The notes beneath the pieces are model-generated. The model made no database searches. It had not been told where the DNA came from and saw only the letters and a list, made by a program, of their open reading frames with translations. This document shows positions 34,937 through 44,192 of a stretch of 64,000 bases of DNA, one piece after another. This stretch comes from Paenibacillus xylanexedens (GTDB lineage: Bacteria; Bacillota; Bacilli; Paenibacillales; Paenibacillaceae): contig NZ_VEIO01000008.1 of the NCBI RefSeq assembly GCF_007680605.1, forward strand, positions 124,001 to 188,000, given 5' to 3'. A program made the position numbers and the translations under genes. Numbering within the stretch: the stretch's first letter is position 1; every line of letters begins with the position of its first letter.

Positions 34937-35887
34937 CTATTGAGCCAGACTGCGAACACGTTGCAGATCAGGGTAACCCCCCCGTGGCCCCCGTGTATCT
35001 GCAATCCAGCGGACCGCCTCCAGATGATCGCTCAGTACGAGCTGGCTAAGCGGATCAGCACCGCCTCGTTTTTTTGTGCGAACAGCATTCCATTTGCCTA
35101 CAGGCACATGATGCACAGCTTGCACCTTCAGACCGCCAAATATCGCTTTGGCATGAGCAAGTGGCGGAATTTCCAACGAAGATACGCCAATGATCTCAAG
35201 TGCCTGCCTGCTGAGCGCATGAGGAATGGCTGTCATAGAAGCACCACCAAGATCGGATCTGGAGAGCAGACTGTTCAACACATGTTTCGCTTCAATGACC
35301 GGATGAACAGGGCTCCGTGTCACTGGACCGTTGTAATTGTTCAGTGCAACATCGACTCCATTTAGTACTGCCTGAACGTAAGGTGCCAGGTGTTCGGCCG
35401 GGATCGGAATGTCTGCATCCGTGAACAGCAGGATCTGCCCTCGGGCTGATGCTGCCCCTACTCTTCGTCCTGCATCATGTCCCAGAGCTTCGGGATAATG
35501 GAGTACCCGTGCGCCAGCCCGTTCAGCTTCATTTGCTGTGCCATCGGTTGACCCGTTTACAATAACCAATACTTCCGCATCGCGGCATATACGTGTCGCT
35601 TCACGGACTACAGTAGCAATGGTGCGTTCCTCGTTCATCGCTGGAATAATTACTGATAGCACAGGTTGCCGGATAACTTCTCTGTCTTGCTCAGTAACTT
35701 CCCCAACCATCTCATGTGCTTCTCTCCGATCGTTCGAATGAAATGAGTGGTTAGGTGGTAAGGAGAAGACATAGGTCTTTGTACCCTTTTTCCTTCTCGA
35801 TTGGATTCGTCTTTTTTCAGATACCCGTCTGGTACGCTTTTTTCTTGTTTTTGTTGCAAAACTGGCTCTATTACGTTGTTTCCGCAA
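34937..35887 (-). CDS. GT2-type glycosyltransferase with basic N-terminus, paralogue
   Basis: About 316 residues. TTG at 35887 is the best start, with GGAGGT 7 nt upstream; the adjacent TTG at 35890 is possible. The first 45 residues are basic (KTRKKRTRR, EKRRIQSRRKK). The GT-A-like domain runs from about residue 75: VLSVIIPAMNEERTIATVVRE, VLVIVNGSTDGTANEAERAG, LHYPEALGHDAGRRVGAA, ILLFTDADIPIPAEHLAPYV, then SDLGGASMTAIPHALSRQAL. It is paralogous to the gene at 33704. It is the first gene of the leftward glycosyltransferase operon, which runs to 28702. Confidence 0.85.
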   Translation of the reverse strand: MRKQRNRASFATKTRKKRTRRVSEKRRIQSRRKKGTKTYVFSLPPNHSFHSNDRREAHEMVGEVTEQDREVIRQPVLSVIIPAMNEERTIATVVREATRICRDAEVLVIVNGSTDGTANEAERAGARVLHYPEALGHDAGRRVGAASARGQILLFTDADIPIPAEHLAPYVQAVLNGVDVALNNYNGPVTRSPVHPVIEAKHVLNSLLSRSDLGGASMTAIPHALSRQALEIIGVSSLEIPPLAHAKAIFGGLKVQAVHHVPVGKWNAVRTKKRGGADPLSQLVLSDHLEAVRWIADTRGPRGGYPDLQRVRSLAQ

Positions 35888-36528
35888 CAAATTCACCTCC
35901 CACAATCCGTCCTGATCATGCCAAGGGAGTACACGTTATTCTATGTATTCGTGGAGCAGTGGAAACGGCGTATGTCCTTATCCTGCTTAGCTTCTGGGCG
36001 GAGATGTAAGTACAGCCACCCTATGATCCGACAATATTCGTCAATATTTTTAAAAATGACACTTCTTCCCTGTCCTTAGACACAATTTTCAAAAAAAATT
36101 AAAATTGCATCTTTTCCAAACTTTTACACTGTGATACTATACGATTCAAGCCACATAATTTACATTTTTAACCTTACCAAGAACTTAAGTTCCCCTTCGT
36201 TTCTTTCTATCCTTTTATTGACCTTCGGTTAGTTAAGACGTTTGATCTCCTCCGTTTTGTACACTAACCCAGCCCTGAACTTGAAAGGAGTGATGCCGTT
36301 CCCAAGCCAGCTTTCTTCTTCGCGCATGCCACACACGGATTGAACATCCCGGTTCTATATAGAACCTTCGGTTTGCCACAATCACTAGGGGGACAACCCC
36401 TGCTTCTTTCAACACACTTCTGTTTCAGCCCCTCACTCCGCCCTGCCAGATGCAGACGGAAACCCAGCCGAGTTAGGCATAAACCCTTTTTTTCAACAAA
36501 AATTTAGATGAGAATGGGAGAGTTATCA
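35888..36528. other. Intergenic region between divergent glycan operon and protease gene, with a perfect 16-bp palindrome
   Basis: No gene is supported. GGTTCTATATAGAACC (36351-36366) is a perfect 16-bp palindrome 162 bp upstream of the protease start and may be an operator. AT-rich sequence at 36080-36150 may contain promoters, but no hexamer pair was convincing. A 60-codon minus-strand frame at 36233-36415 looks spurious. Confidence 0.45.
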
Positions 36529-38091
36529 ATGAAATTTGCCAAAGTTATGCCAACAATTCTTGGAGGAGCTCTTTTGCTCGCTTCCGTATCCTCTGCTACT
36601 GCAGCGCCATCTGATCCATCTATTCCACTTGAGGCCCCTTATGCCTCCGAGGAGAGCATCCTTTTGAACAACAATCCTGACGAAACGATCTATAATTACC
36701 TTGGACAACAGGAAGAGTTCCTGAACTCTGATATCAAAAGCCAGCTCAAAATCATTAAACGTAACACGGACACTTCCGGTGTAAGGCACTTCCGTCTGCA
36801 ACAGTACATCAAAGGCATTCCGGTCTACGGTGCTGAGCAGACCCTCCATCTGGACAAGACGGGTGCTGTGACTTCTGCTCTCGGTGAACTTCCGCCTGTT
36901 GAAGAACAAGCGATTCCTAATGATGGAGTCCCTGGTATCAGTGCAGAAGACGCGATCAAAGTGGCTTCGGAAGAAGCAACATCCCGAATCGGCGAGTTAG
37001 GTGCACCGGAGCTTGAGCCTAAGGCTGAACTCAATATTTATCATCATGAAGATGACGGCCAGACCTATCTGGTTTACATTACCGAAGTGAACGTACTTGA
37101 ACCTGCCCCGCTGCGAACCAAATATTTTATTAACGCCGTGGACGGAAGCATCGTATCCCAGTTTGATATCATCAACTTTGCTACAGGCACAGGTACAGGC
37201 GTGCTGGGTGACACCAAAACGCTGACTACAACGCAATCCGGCAGTACCTACCAACTGAAAGATACTACTCGGGGTAAAGGCATCCAAACCTACACAGCGA
37301 ATAATCGCTCCTCTCTGCCAGGCACGCTGCTCACAGATTCCGATAACGTATGGACAGACCGTGCAGCTGTAGATGCACATGCTTATGCTGCCGCTACTTA
37401 CGATTTTTACAAAAATAAATTTAACCGCAACAGCCTTGATGGCAATGGATTGTTAATTCGCTCCACAGTACATTATGGCTCCAACTACAATAATGCCTTC
37501 TGGAACGGGGCACAGATTGTATTTGGTGACGGCGACGGCTCACTGTTCCGTTCATTCTCTGCTGACCTGGATGTTGTAGGTCATGAATTAACACACGGGG
37601 TCATCGAGTATACGGCCAATCTGGAATATCGTAATGAACCGGGCGCTTTAAATGAAGCTTTTGCCGATATTATAGGGAACACCATCGAGAGCAAAAACTG
37701 GTTGCTGGGTGACGATATCTATACCCCTAACATTCCAGGTGACGCGCTACGCTCCTTGTCTAACCCTACGCTGTATGGTCAGCCCGACAAATATAGTGAC
37801 CGTTACACAGGTAGTGCGGATAACGGCGGTGTGCATACCAACAGCGGTATTATCAACAAAGCTTATTACCTTGCAGCCCAAGGCGGTACACATAACGGTG
37901 TAACGGTTAGCGGCATCGGCCGGGATAAAGCGGTACGTATCTTCTACAGCACACTGGTGAATTACCTGACACCGACATCCAAATTCGCAGCAGCCAAAAC
38001 GGCAACCATTCAAGCTGCCAAAGACCTCTACGGCGCGAATTCTGCCGAGGCAACGGCAATCACTAAAGCCTATCAAGCTGTAGGACTGTAA
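36529..38091 (+). CDS. Secreted M4 neutral metalloprotease (bacillolysin/thermolysin type)
   Basis: Secreted zinc endopeptidase of 520 residues made as a preproenzyme. ATG 36529 has GGGAGAG upstream and starts a standard signal peptide ending SATA-A near residue 25. The propeptide has an FTP part (HFRLQQYIKGIPVYGAEQTLHLD) and a PepSY-like part. The mature enzyme begins near residue 217. The zinc motif is VVGHELTHGVIEYTANL (HELTH at about 352-356), the third ligand is in GALNEAFADIIGN, and the active-site His is in GVHTNSGIINKAYY. The length is usual for the family. It stands alone, convergent with the giant repeat-protein gene, and a role in processing surface proteins is only a guess. Confidence 0.95.
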   Translation: MKFAKVMPTILGGALLLASVSSATAAPSDPSIPLEAPYASEESILLNNNPDETIYNYLGQQEEFLNSDIKSQLKIIKRNTDTSGVRHFRLQQYIKGIPVYGAEQTLHLDKTGAVTSALGELPPVEEQAIPNDGVPGISAEDAIKVASEEATSRIGELGAPELEPKAELNIYHHEDDGQTYLVYITEVNVLEPAPLRTKYFINAVDGSIVSQFDIINFATGTGTGVLGDTKTLTTTQSGSTYQLKDTTRGKGIQTYTANNRSSLPGTLLTDSDNVWTDRAAVDAHAYAAATYDFYKNKFNRNSLDGNGLLIRSTVHYGSNYNNAFWNGAQIVFGDGDGSLFRSFSADLDVVGHELTHGVIEYTANLEYRNEPGALNEAFADIIGNTIESKNWLLGDDIYTPNIPGDALRSLSNPTLYGQPDKYSDRYTGSADNGGVHTNSGIINKAYYLAAQGGTHNGVTVSGIGRDKAVRIFYSTLVNYLTPTSKFAAAKTATIQAAKDLYGANSAEATAITKAYQAVGL

Positions 38092-38237
38092 TCGTTATCG
38101 TTAACGATCATTGCAGCGCCTATAGCCATCCATAAAAATGTAATGCCGAACTTATTATTTTTGCAATTATCCTTGTATTAAAAAAACAGCATCGTTCCGA
38201 CACCCCTCATGTCCGAACGGTCAGACTTGCCAAGCAA

Positions 38238-38286
38238 AAGCGGTGTCCGGGACAAACTCTGGACACCGCTTCTGTTTATTTTTTAT
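38238..38286. terminator. Rho-independent terminator between convergent genes
   Basis: AAGCGGTGTCC (38238-38248) and GGACACCGCTT (38261-38271) form a perfect 11-bp stem, followed by a T-rich tract on the plus strand and a shorter one (TTTTGC) on the minus strand. It serves the protease gene and possibly also the repeat-protein gene, whose stop lies at its edge. Confidence 0.85.
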
Positions 38287-41200
38287 GCCGATGGCCCGGC
38301 TGCAATCCAGGACAACAAACCATACGTATGCTTGCAGTCTGCTGTTCGCGTTACTTCCAGGACAGCTTCATCTTCGCTCTGGGATAACAGGGATACCTGG
38401 AATCCACGATCGTTGCTCATGGCTACAATGACATAATGCTCCGAAACAAACGACTCTTCAAAAACAATGGTCACTTCGGTGCACGTTTCATTCTCTGGCA
38501 ACACAAAAGCTTCCATGCCAAACTGCTGCACAGCAGGCTGTTTACTCACACTACGTACCGGCTGGAATGCCAGATGTTCGGCTTGAACAGCACCTGTCTG
38601 CAACTGTTTACTGCCTACAGAACCATCACACAAATGCTCTTGTGTCACTGACTGAGGCTCCAGGTTATAGGTGGCTGGCACCTCAGGATCAGACTGTTGA
38701 GGCGCAGTAGCATCGGAGAATTCTGTGTCAGCGATATCCAGCGATAACGCATGTTCTCCATCCAATGCATCTCCAGCTTCGGTGATTTCCGCAACTGACT
38801 CGCGTTCTATTGATACTTCATCTACTTCCAAATCATTGCGCAGCCCGAGCAGCTCCTGAAGATTCAGATTTCCGGCTTGGAGCTCAACTGGCGTATCCGA
38901 AGACTCCTCCGCATCATCTCCCCAGGCAAACAGGCCTTCATTGGGCAGACCTACCGACTGCATAAACTGCTGCACTTCCTGCATCGCTTCCTGCCGTTTG
39001 AACTCCGCAAGCTGCTCCAGCGTTTCTGCACTGACCTGACGAATCGCATTCCAGATCTCTTCACTTAAATGTGATGTACCAACAATTCCATCATTTAAGT
39101 GACTGGACGTGATACTTTGCTCACTTAATTTGCTGCCATCAATAGCACGATCAGCGAGATGCACAGACGATATCGTGCCTTCGGTCAGTTTACTGCCGTC
39201 CACACTGCCATCTGCCAGTTTAGACGCTGTCACTGCACCATCTTGAAGATGAACAGTGTTTACAGCTTCTTCGCTCAAATGGCTTGCCGTAATGCTACCA
39301 TCCTCTATATGATCCGCACAGATTGCGCCTTCTGCGATATGCGCAGACTGCACACTCTCTTCGGTTAAATGAATGCTGGTTACCGCTCCTTCGGTCAGTT
39401 TACTGCCGTCCACACTTCTATCCGCCAGTTTAGAAGCAGTGACTGCACCATTTTGCAGATGAGCAATGTTTACAGCTTCTTCGCTCAAATGGCTTGCCGT
39501 AATGCTACCATCCTCTATATGATCCGCACGAATTGCACCTTCTGCTATATGGTCAGACTGCACACTCTCTTCGGTTAAATGAATGCTGGTTACCGCTCCT
39601 TCGGTCAGTTTACTGCCGTCCACACTTCTATCCGCCAGTTTAGAAGCAGTGACTGCACCATTTTGCAGATGAGCAGTGTTTACAGCTTCTTCGCTCAAAT
39701 GGCTTGCCGTAATGCTACCATCCTCTATATGATCCGCACGAATTGCACCTTCTGCTATATGGTCAGACTGCACACTCTCTTCGGTTAAATGAATGCTGGT
39801 TACCGCTCCCTCTGTCAGTTTACTGCCGTCCACACTGCCATCTGCCAATTTAGACGTAGTAACTGCACCATCTTGTAAATTGACGGATCGGACAGACTCT
39901 TCCTCCAGATGTTCTGTTCCAATACTCCGCTCCTGAATATGATGGGCGAAAACAGCTCCATCCTGGATATGACGAGAATGAACTGCACCTTGTTGCAGGT
40001 GTGTAGCCCCCAGAGATTCCAATTGCAGATGCAATCCACTGATCAGCCCTGGCTGTAAATGTGCTTCTGTTACACAGAGCGGAGCCAAATGTTCTGTGTG
40101 CACCGCTCCGGCCATCAGATGATTGGAAGATATCGCCTGCTCGGTGATATGTTCACCGCGAATGACCTCTTCTCTCAGATGAACACTATCGACAGCCTGG
40201 GCAGTCAAATGATCTGATTTTATACTGCCTTCGGCGAGATGCATGGAATCAACGGATGCTCGTTGCAGATGTTCGCTCCCCACTGCCCCGTATTGCAATT
40301 CCTCGCCGGATACCGAGTCGGTGGCCAGATGTTCTGTCGTCACTGTTCTTTGACGAAGCTTGCTGCCAGGGATACTGCCGTTTGCAAATAATTCCGGCGT
40401 ACGCACCTCATCGGACAGATGCTCCAGCGAGATCGTATGCTGCTTCAGGTGATATCCACGAATCGTTTCCGCAGGGATATGTTTGGCAACGATGCTTTCG
40501 GCCATAATTTTGGCGGAAGTGATACTGCCGTCAGCCAGTTTGGCCGAGGTAACCGATAGATCAGCCAGCTTATCTGTAGAGACACTTTCCGGTGAGAGTT
40601 TAGGTGATGTCACAGCATGGTCTGTAAGATGCGGTGGGAAGATGGAGCCGCCTGCCATCTGCGCTGAAGTCACGCTGCCCGGAGCTATTTTGTCGGTAGT
40701 AATCGCCGCACGTGATATGGCCTCGGACTGAACGCTGCCCGGCTGCAGGTGAGGGGCACCTACGGCATGCTCTGTCAGGTGCTCGGCTTTCACTGCATAC
40801 GGCCTTAGCGCTTCGGAATCAACACTGCCGGGAGCCAGATGAGCCGTTGATACGGCTGCTTTGGCCAAGTGGGACGAATTGACCGTACCTGAGGCTATAG
40901 CTTTGCTTGTAACCGCACTTGGAGCGAGTTTATCAGCCGTTACACTCTCTGATGCCAGCTTTGCGGTTGTGACTGCTTCATCCTGCAATTGGAATGAGCC
41001 TACAGCAGATTCCGCCAGATGTTTTTCCAGCACAACACCTGAAGCCAGCGCATCCGCAGATACACTTCCCTCGGATAGATGCGTTGTCTCGATGCTTCCA
41101 CTCGCCAAATGTATGGAATGAATAGCACCATTATCCACATGAACCGGTGTAATGCCTCGATTGGCAATATGTTCTCCGCGAATCGAGCCTTTAGCCAGAT

Positions 41201-42629
41201 GTTTCCCGAGCACGGCTTCATCTGATATTTTGGAAGCGACAACGCTTTGATCTGCCAGTTTCGAAGCCGTCACCGCTTGCTCCAGCAATTTTGCTGTTCC
41301 CACCGATTGATCTGCCAGCTTGCTGCTAATGATGGCTCCATCGACCAGATGCTCACTGCCGATTTCGGCATTGCCGATCTGTTCGCTCCCTACAGCAGCA
41401 GCTCGAATCTGGACTGATCCGATCGAACCATCCACCAGGTGTCGTCCATTCAAGGCATGTTCGGCAATATGCCTTGTATGAATCGAGCCATCCTCAATCT
41501 GTTCGCTACCGATGCTGCTTGCCAGCAATTGATTACGTCCAACGGAACCTTCAGCCAGATGAGACTGTTTCACCGAACCGGCCTGAATATGGCGTGCATC
41601 AATCGATTGCTCTTCAATCTTGCTGCCTGTCACCGCTCCATCACGTATTTTGGCACTGGTGACCGCATCATCCGCCAGTTTCGAGGTATGGACAGCCCCA
41701 CCAGCTAAATGACGGGTCTCTATCCCGCTAATCGCGATTTTTTCACTAGTAACAGCTTGATTCTGGATTAATTCCTCTGTAACGAGCAGGCGACTCAGAT
41801 GCCTTGTGCCGATGGAGCCATCCGCTATTTTGGCTGCATCAATGACCTGATTACCCAGCTTCTGTGAGGTAATGCTCCCATCCCGGATTTTATCTCCAGC
41901 AATGGATGCATTTCTGATTTTGTGACCTGATACAGAGCCATCAATCAGATGTTCCTCCGCAATCGAAGCCTCGGCCAGCTTAGCAGAAACAATTGCACCA
42001 TCCGCGATATGAATACTTGTTACTGCATAATCCTGAAGCGCCTCGCTTCCTACAGCTCCTGATTTCAGCTTGGAGGCGTCCACCGAAAAAGGAGCCAGCT
42101 TACTTTCCGTGACGGCAAACTCACTGAGGTCATCTGTATAAATATACTGCCCTTCATAGCCTGGCATCTGGTTCTGGTTTAATTGTTCAAGACGATGCTT
42201 GCCTGTTAAACGGATTTGGTTATCGTGTTCATTTAATGGAAGGTGAGCAACGCTTCTGATCTGAAGCTCTTTTTCTACACTTTCTTTTTCCACGCTATTT
42301 TTTTCTGCATTTAAAGGGGAAATTTGCTGCTCCTGCACCTGGTTTCTGTCTTGGTCTTGCTTTTGCTTCTGCTCCGCATCTTGCACTTCAACTACCACAT
42401 CGGGTTTATTAATGAATGAATCGGACGTGATTTGTTCGGATGTTACTGCGGTATCAGCAATAACTTCCTTGGAGACAACTCTATCGGAAGTCGAAACCTC
42501 CTCTTTTTTCACTGTTTTTTCCGGCTTGCTGAATTCCAGTCGCCGATCCATCAAATCCAGCTCCCTGAATTTGGGACTGATATGACGCAATTTAGGCGTC
42601 AAAACCTTTTTCTTGCCTTTTTTACTCAT
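38283..42629 (-). CDS. Giant decapeptide-repeat protein with conserved C-terminal domain
   Basis: A 1448-residue protein. Residues 1-165 are charged, starting with MSKKGKKK and rich in Lys, Glu and Gln. Residues about 168-1186 are some 100 repeats of ten residues of the form x-S-x-H/K-L/I-x-x-G/E-S/A-V/I (for example SKLTEGAVTS, IHLTEESVQS, DHIAEGAIRA). A linker rich in Gln and Glu follows, then a few more repeats (about 1325-1362) and a domain of 80 residues ending LLSWIAAGPSA. No signal peptide or membrane segment is visible. The repeats resemble beta-solenoid or tail-fibre-type stalks rich in Ser, Thr and His. AAGGAG lies 9 nt before the ATG. The context (glycosyltransferases, spore-coat-type ATP-grasp gene) suggests a fibrous spore or cell-surface protein, perhaps glycosylated. 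Confidence 0.85.
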   Translation of the reverse strand: MSKKGKKKVLTPKLRHISPKFRELDLMDRRLEFSKPEKTVKKEEVSTSDRVVSKEVIADTAVTSEQITSDSFINKPDVVVEVQDAEQKQKQDQDRNQVQEQQISPLNAEKNSVEKESVEKELQIRSVAHLPLNEHDNQIRLTGKHRLEQLNQNQMPGYEGQYIYTDDLSEFAVTESKLAPFSVDASKLKSGAVGSEALQDYAVTSIHIADGAIVSAKLAEASIAEEHLIDGSVSGHKIRNASIAGDKIRDGSITSQKLGNQVIDAAKIADGSIGTRHLSRLLVTEELIQNQAVTSEKIAISGIETRHLAGGAVHTSKLADDAVTSAKIRDGAVTGSKIEEQSIDARHIQAGSVKQSHLAEGSVGRNQLLASSIGSEQIEDGSIHTRHIAEHALNGRHLVDGSIGSVQIRAAAVGSEQIGNAEIGSEHLVDGAIISSKLADQSVGTAKLLEQAVTASKLADQSVVASKISDEAVLGKHLAKGSIRGEHIANRGITPVHVDNGAIHSIHLASGSIETTHLSEGSVSADALASGVVLEKHLAESAVGSFQLQDEAVTTAKLASESVTADKLAPSAVTSKAIASGTVNSSHLAKAAVSTAHLAPGSVDSEALRPYAVKAEHLTEHAVGAPHLQPGSVQSEAISRAAITTDKIAPGSVTSAQMAGGSIFPPHLTDHAVTSPKLSPESVSTDKLADLSVTSAKLADGSITSAKIMAESIVAKHIPAETIRGYHLKQHTISLEHLSDEVRTPELFANGSIPGSKLRQRTVTTEHLATDSVSGEELQYGAVGSEHLQRASVDSMHLAEGSIKSDHLTAQAVDSVHLREEVIRGEHITEQAISSNHLMAGAVHTEHLAPLCVTEAHLQPGLISGLHLQLESLGATHLQQGAVHSRHIQDGAVFAHHIQERSIGTEHLEEESVRSVNLQDGAVTTSKLADGSVDGSKLTEGAVTSIHLTEESVQSDHIAEGAIRADHIEDGSITASHLSEEAVNTAHLQNGAVTASKLADRSVDGSKLTEGAVTSIHLTEESVQSDHIAEGAIRADHIEDGSITASHLSEEAVNIAHLQNGAVTASKLADRSVDGSKLTEGAVTSIHLTEESVQSAHIAEGAICADHIEDGSITASHLSEEAVNTVHLQDGAVTASKLADGSVDGSKLTEGTISSVHLADRAIDGSKLSEQSITSSHLNDGIVGTSHLSEEIWNAIRQVSAETLEQLAEFKRQEAMQEVQQFMQSVGLPNEGLFAWGDDAEESSDTPVELQAGNLNLQELLGLRNDLEVDEVSIERESVAEITEAGDALDGEHALSLDIADTEFSDATAPQQSDPEVPATYNLEPQSVTQEHLCDGSVGSKQLQTGAVQAEHLAFQPVRSVSKQPAVQQFGMEAFVLPENETCTEVTIVFEESFVSEHYVIVAMSNDRGFQVSLLSQSEDEAVLEVTRTADCKHTYGLLSWIAAGPSA
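39159..39788. repeat. Three tandem 210-bp units within the decapeptide-repeat gene
   Basis: The units 39159-39368, 39369-39578 and 39579-39788 encode seven decapeptides each. The second and third differ at one base (39466 versus 39676), and the first is more diverged. A partial fourth unit follows to about 39860. Such identity at silent positions indicates recent duplication. Confidence 0.92.
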
Positions 42630-42890
42630 GAGGCCAGCTCCTTCCCCTAACGTTCATCTCCGGCATCATATGCTTTGAGCTGGGCATCTGCCACTTTTAT
42701 GACCCTACTTTTGCACATCCTTGATCAGATTCCTGTCTACTCAGGTTAACGTTACATCTGCCTTGGCGTAATTAGGCTGTACGAAGTGAAGAGAGAAGGC
42801 GGCTGTCCACGCCCCGCATCCGCTCGTTTCATAAGATAAGATGTCTGGACATCAACGGATGTATAAAAATGCGTCTGCACACCGGTCTGC

Positions 42891-42959
42891 GTTATCGCGA
42901 TGTTAAAACCATGCATTGACAGGCCGGCATACTGAAAAAAATCATGGTTGCGCGATAAC
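42891..42959 (+). promoter_or_regulatory. Nested inverted repeat in the leader of the YheC/YheD-type gene
   Basis: GTTATCGCG (42891-42899) pairs perfectly with CGCGATAAC (42951-42959). Inside it AACCATG (42907-42913) pairs with CATGGTT (42943-42949). The structure ends 4 nt before the AAGGAGG ribosome binding site. It could be an operator or an RNA leader stem. No other supported feature lies in 42630-42890. Confidence 0.5.
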
Positions 42960-42977
42960 AATGAAGGAGGAACGGTC

Positions 42978-44108
42978 ATGCTCCAAGAAACGATCGGCAT
43001 TATGTTCGATTCACGCATGTACCGGGGGATACCGGCCGGAAGGACCGGTCAGGAATCACTCGCCAATTATGAACAGGCTGCAGCCTGTTACGGATTAACG
43101 CCTTGTTTTTTAAGGCTGGAGGATATCGATCTGGATCGTAAAACATGTCTAGCTTATGTGAAAAAAGAAGGTCGATACGTCCGAGAACGTATCCCCCTTC
43201 CTTCCGTGATCCATAACCGCGCGCTCCAGCTTCGCCGTGCGGAGCAGCAACAGATTACACGTTTGCTCCTGCAAGGCATACAGGTGTATAACGTGCGTAA
43301 TCGTTATCGGAAGGACCATGTGCATGATATGCTGCGGCAAGACCCTTTCTTAAAAGATCATCTGCCTCACGCGGTCAAAGCAACGCCCGAATCCCTCACT
43401 TACATGATGGAACATCATAAGGATCTCGTCATTAAACCGTGTAGCGGCAGCATCGGTCACGGCATTATGCGTCTCTTCCAGCAGGAGGGAAATTGGAGAA
43501 TAACCTGTGAAACGAGGGCATCGCGTAAAGGCTGGGCCACCTTCAAGTTGAACCGGGGACAGTTGCCCTCCGCTACACTAAGGCGGATATTCCGCCATGC
43601 TTATCTGATTGAAGAACGGATTCCGCTCATCCGGTATGAGGGAAGGCCTGTTGATCTGAGAGTATCCGTGCAGCGCGGGAGAGATGGATTATGGAGTGTC
43701 ACTGGCATGTTTGCCAAGGCAGCCCCGGTGCATACGTTTGTTACGAATATCGCGCAAGGCGGCAAAGTCATGACTGTTGCTGGAGCACTTGGTCTGGCTG
43801 AACCGAGTACGGAACTGTTCCAGCTGCAAGCCCGGATAACCATGGTTGCCCTTCGCATTGCTCACACGCTGGCTTCCAATTTGCCTCATCTGGCTGATCT
43901 GGGCCTCGACCTCGGCGTGACCCCAAACGGAGGAATTTACTTTATTGAATGCAATGGCAGGGATCAGCGATATGGTTTTCGCAAAGCTGGCATGCAGGAA
44001 CATTGGCAGATGACATATAACAAACCAATGGCGTACGGACGGCTACTGGTCAATCACAACTCCAGCATTCCAAGACAGCCACAAACCTATGATCGTGGAT
44101 TGTATTGA
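42978..44108 (+). CDS. YheC/YheD-family spore-coat-associated ATP-grasp protein
   Basis: A 376-residue cytosolic protein. ATG 42978 has AAGGAGG 7 nt upstream; the longer frame from 42948 lacks one. The N-terminal part (IGIMFDSRMYRGIP) and the middle ATP-grasp-like part are visible: LVIKPCSGSIGHGIMRL, YLIEERIPLIRYEGRPVDLRVSVQRG, and the metal/nucleotide site LDLGVTPNGGIYFIECNGRDQRYGF. Members of the YheC/YheD family are described as endospore coat-associated; their reaction is unknown. It lies next to the giant repeat protein (divergent, about 350 bp), which supports a spore-surface role for the region. The C-terminus lies just upstream of psd. Confidence 0.87.
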   Translation: MLQETIGIMFDSRMYRGIPAGRTGQESLANYEQAAACYGLTPCFLRLEDIDLDRKTCLAYVKKEGRYVRERIPLPSVIHNRALQLRRAEQQQITRLLLQGIQVYNVRNRYRKDHVHDMLRQDPFLKDHLPHAVKATPESLTYMMEHHKDLVIKPCSGSIGHGIMRLFQQEGNWRITCETRASRKGWATFKLNRGQLPSATLRRIFRHAYLIEERIPLIRYEGRPVDLRVSVQRGRDGLWSVTGMFAKAAPVHTFVTNIAQGGKVMTVAGALGLAEPSTELFQLQARITMVALRIAHTLASNLPHLADLGLDLGVTPNGGIYFIECNGRDQRYGFRKAGMQEHWQMTYNKPMAYGRLLVNHNSSIPRQPQTYDRGLY

Positions 44109-44192
44109 TTTCATTCGTGATTTGTGTCAATATTATGCAGAATGGCCGCTTTTGCGGCCTTGAAGTTTGTATTAACCCTAAGGGGGATATTC

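Noticed and set aside
36233..36415. Minus-strand 60-codon frame upstream of the protease
   Set aside because: It has no ribosome binding site or recognisable feature, and it is interrupted in concept by the 16-bp palindrome.
39159..39788. Regular repeats first suspected to be a CRISPR array or three tandem small genes on the plus strand
   Set aside because: The period is 210 bp with no short repeat/unique spacer pattern, and the minus strand encodes continuous decapeptides; the plus-strand frames are shadows.
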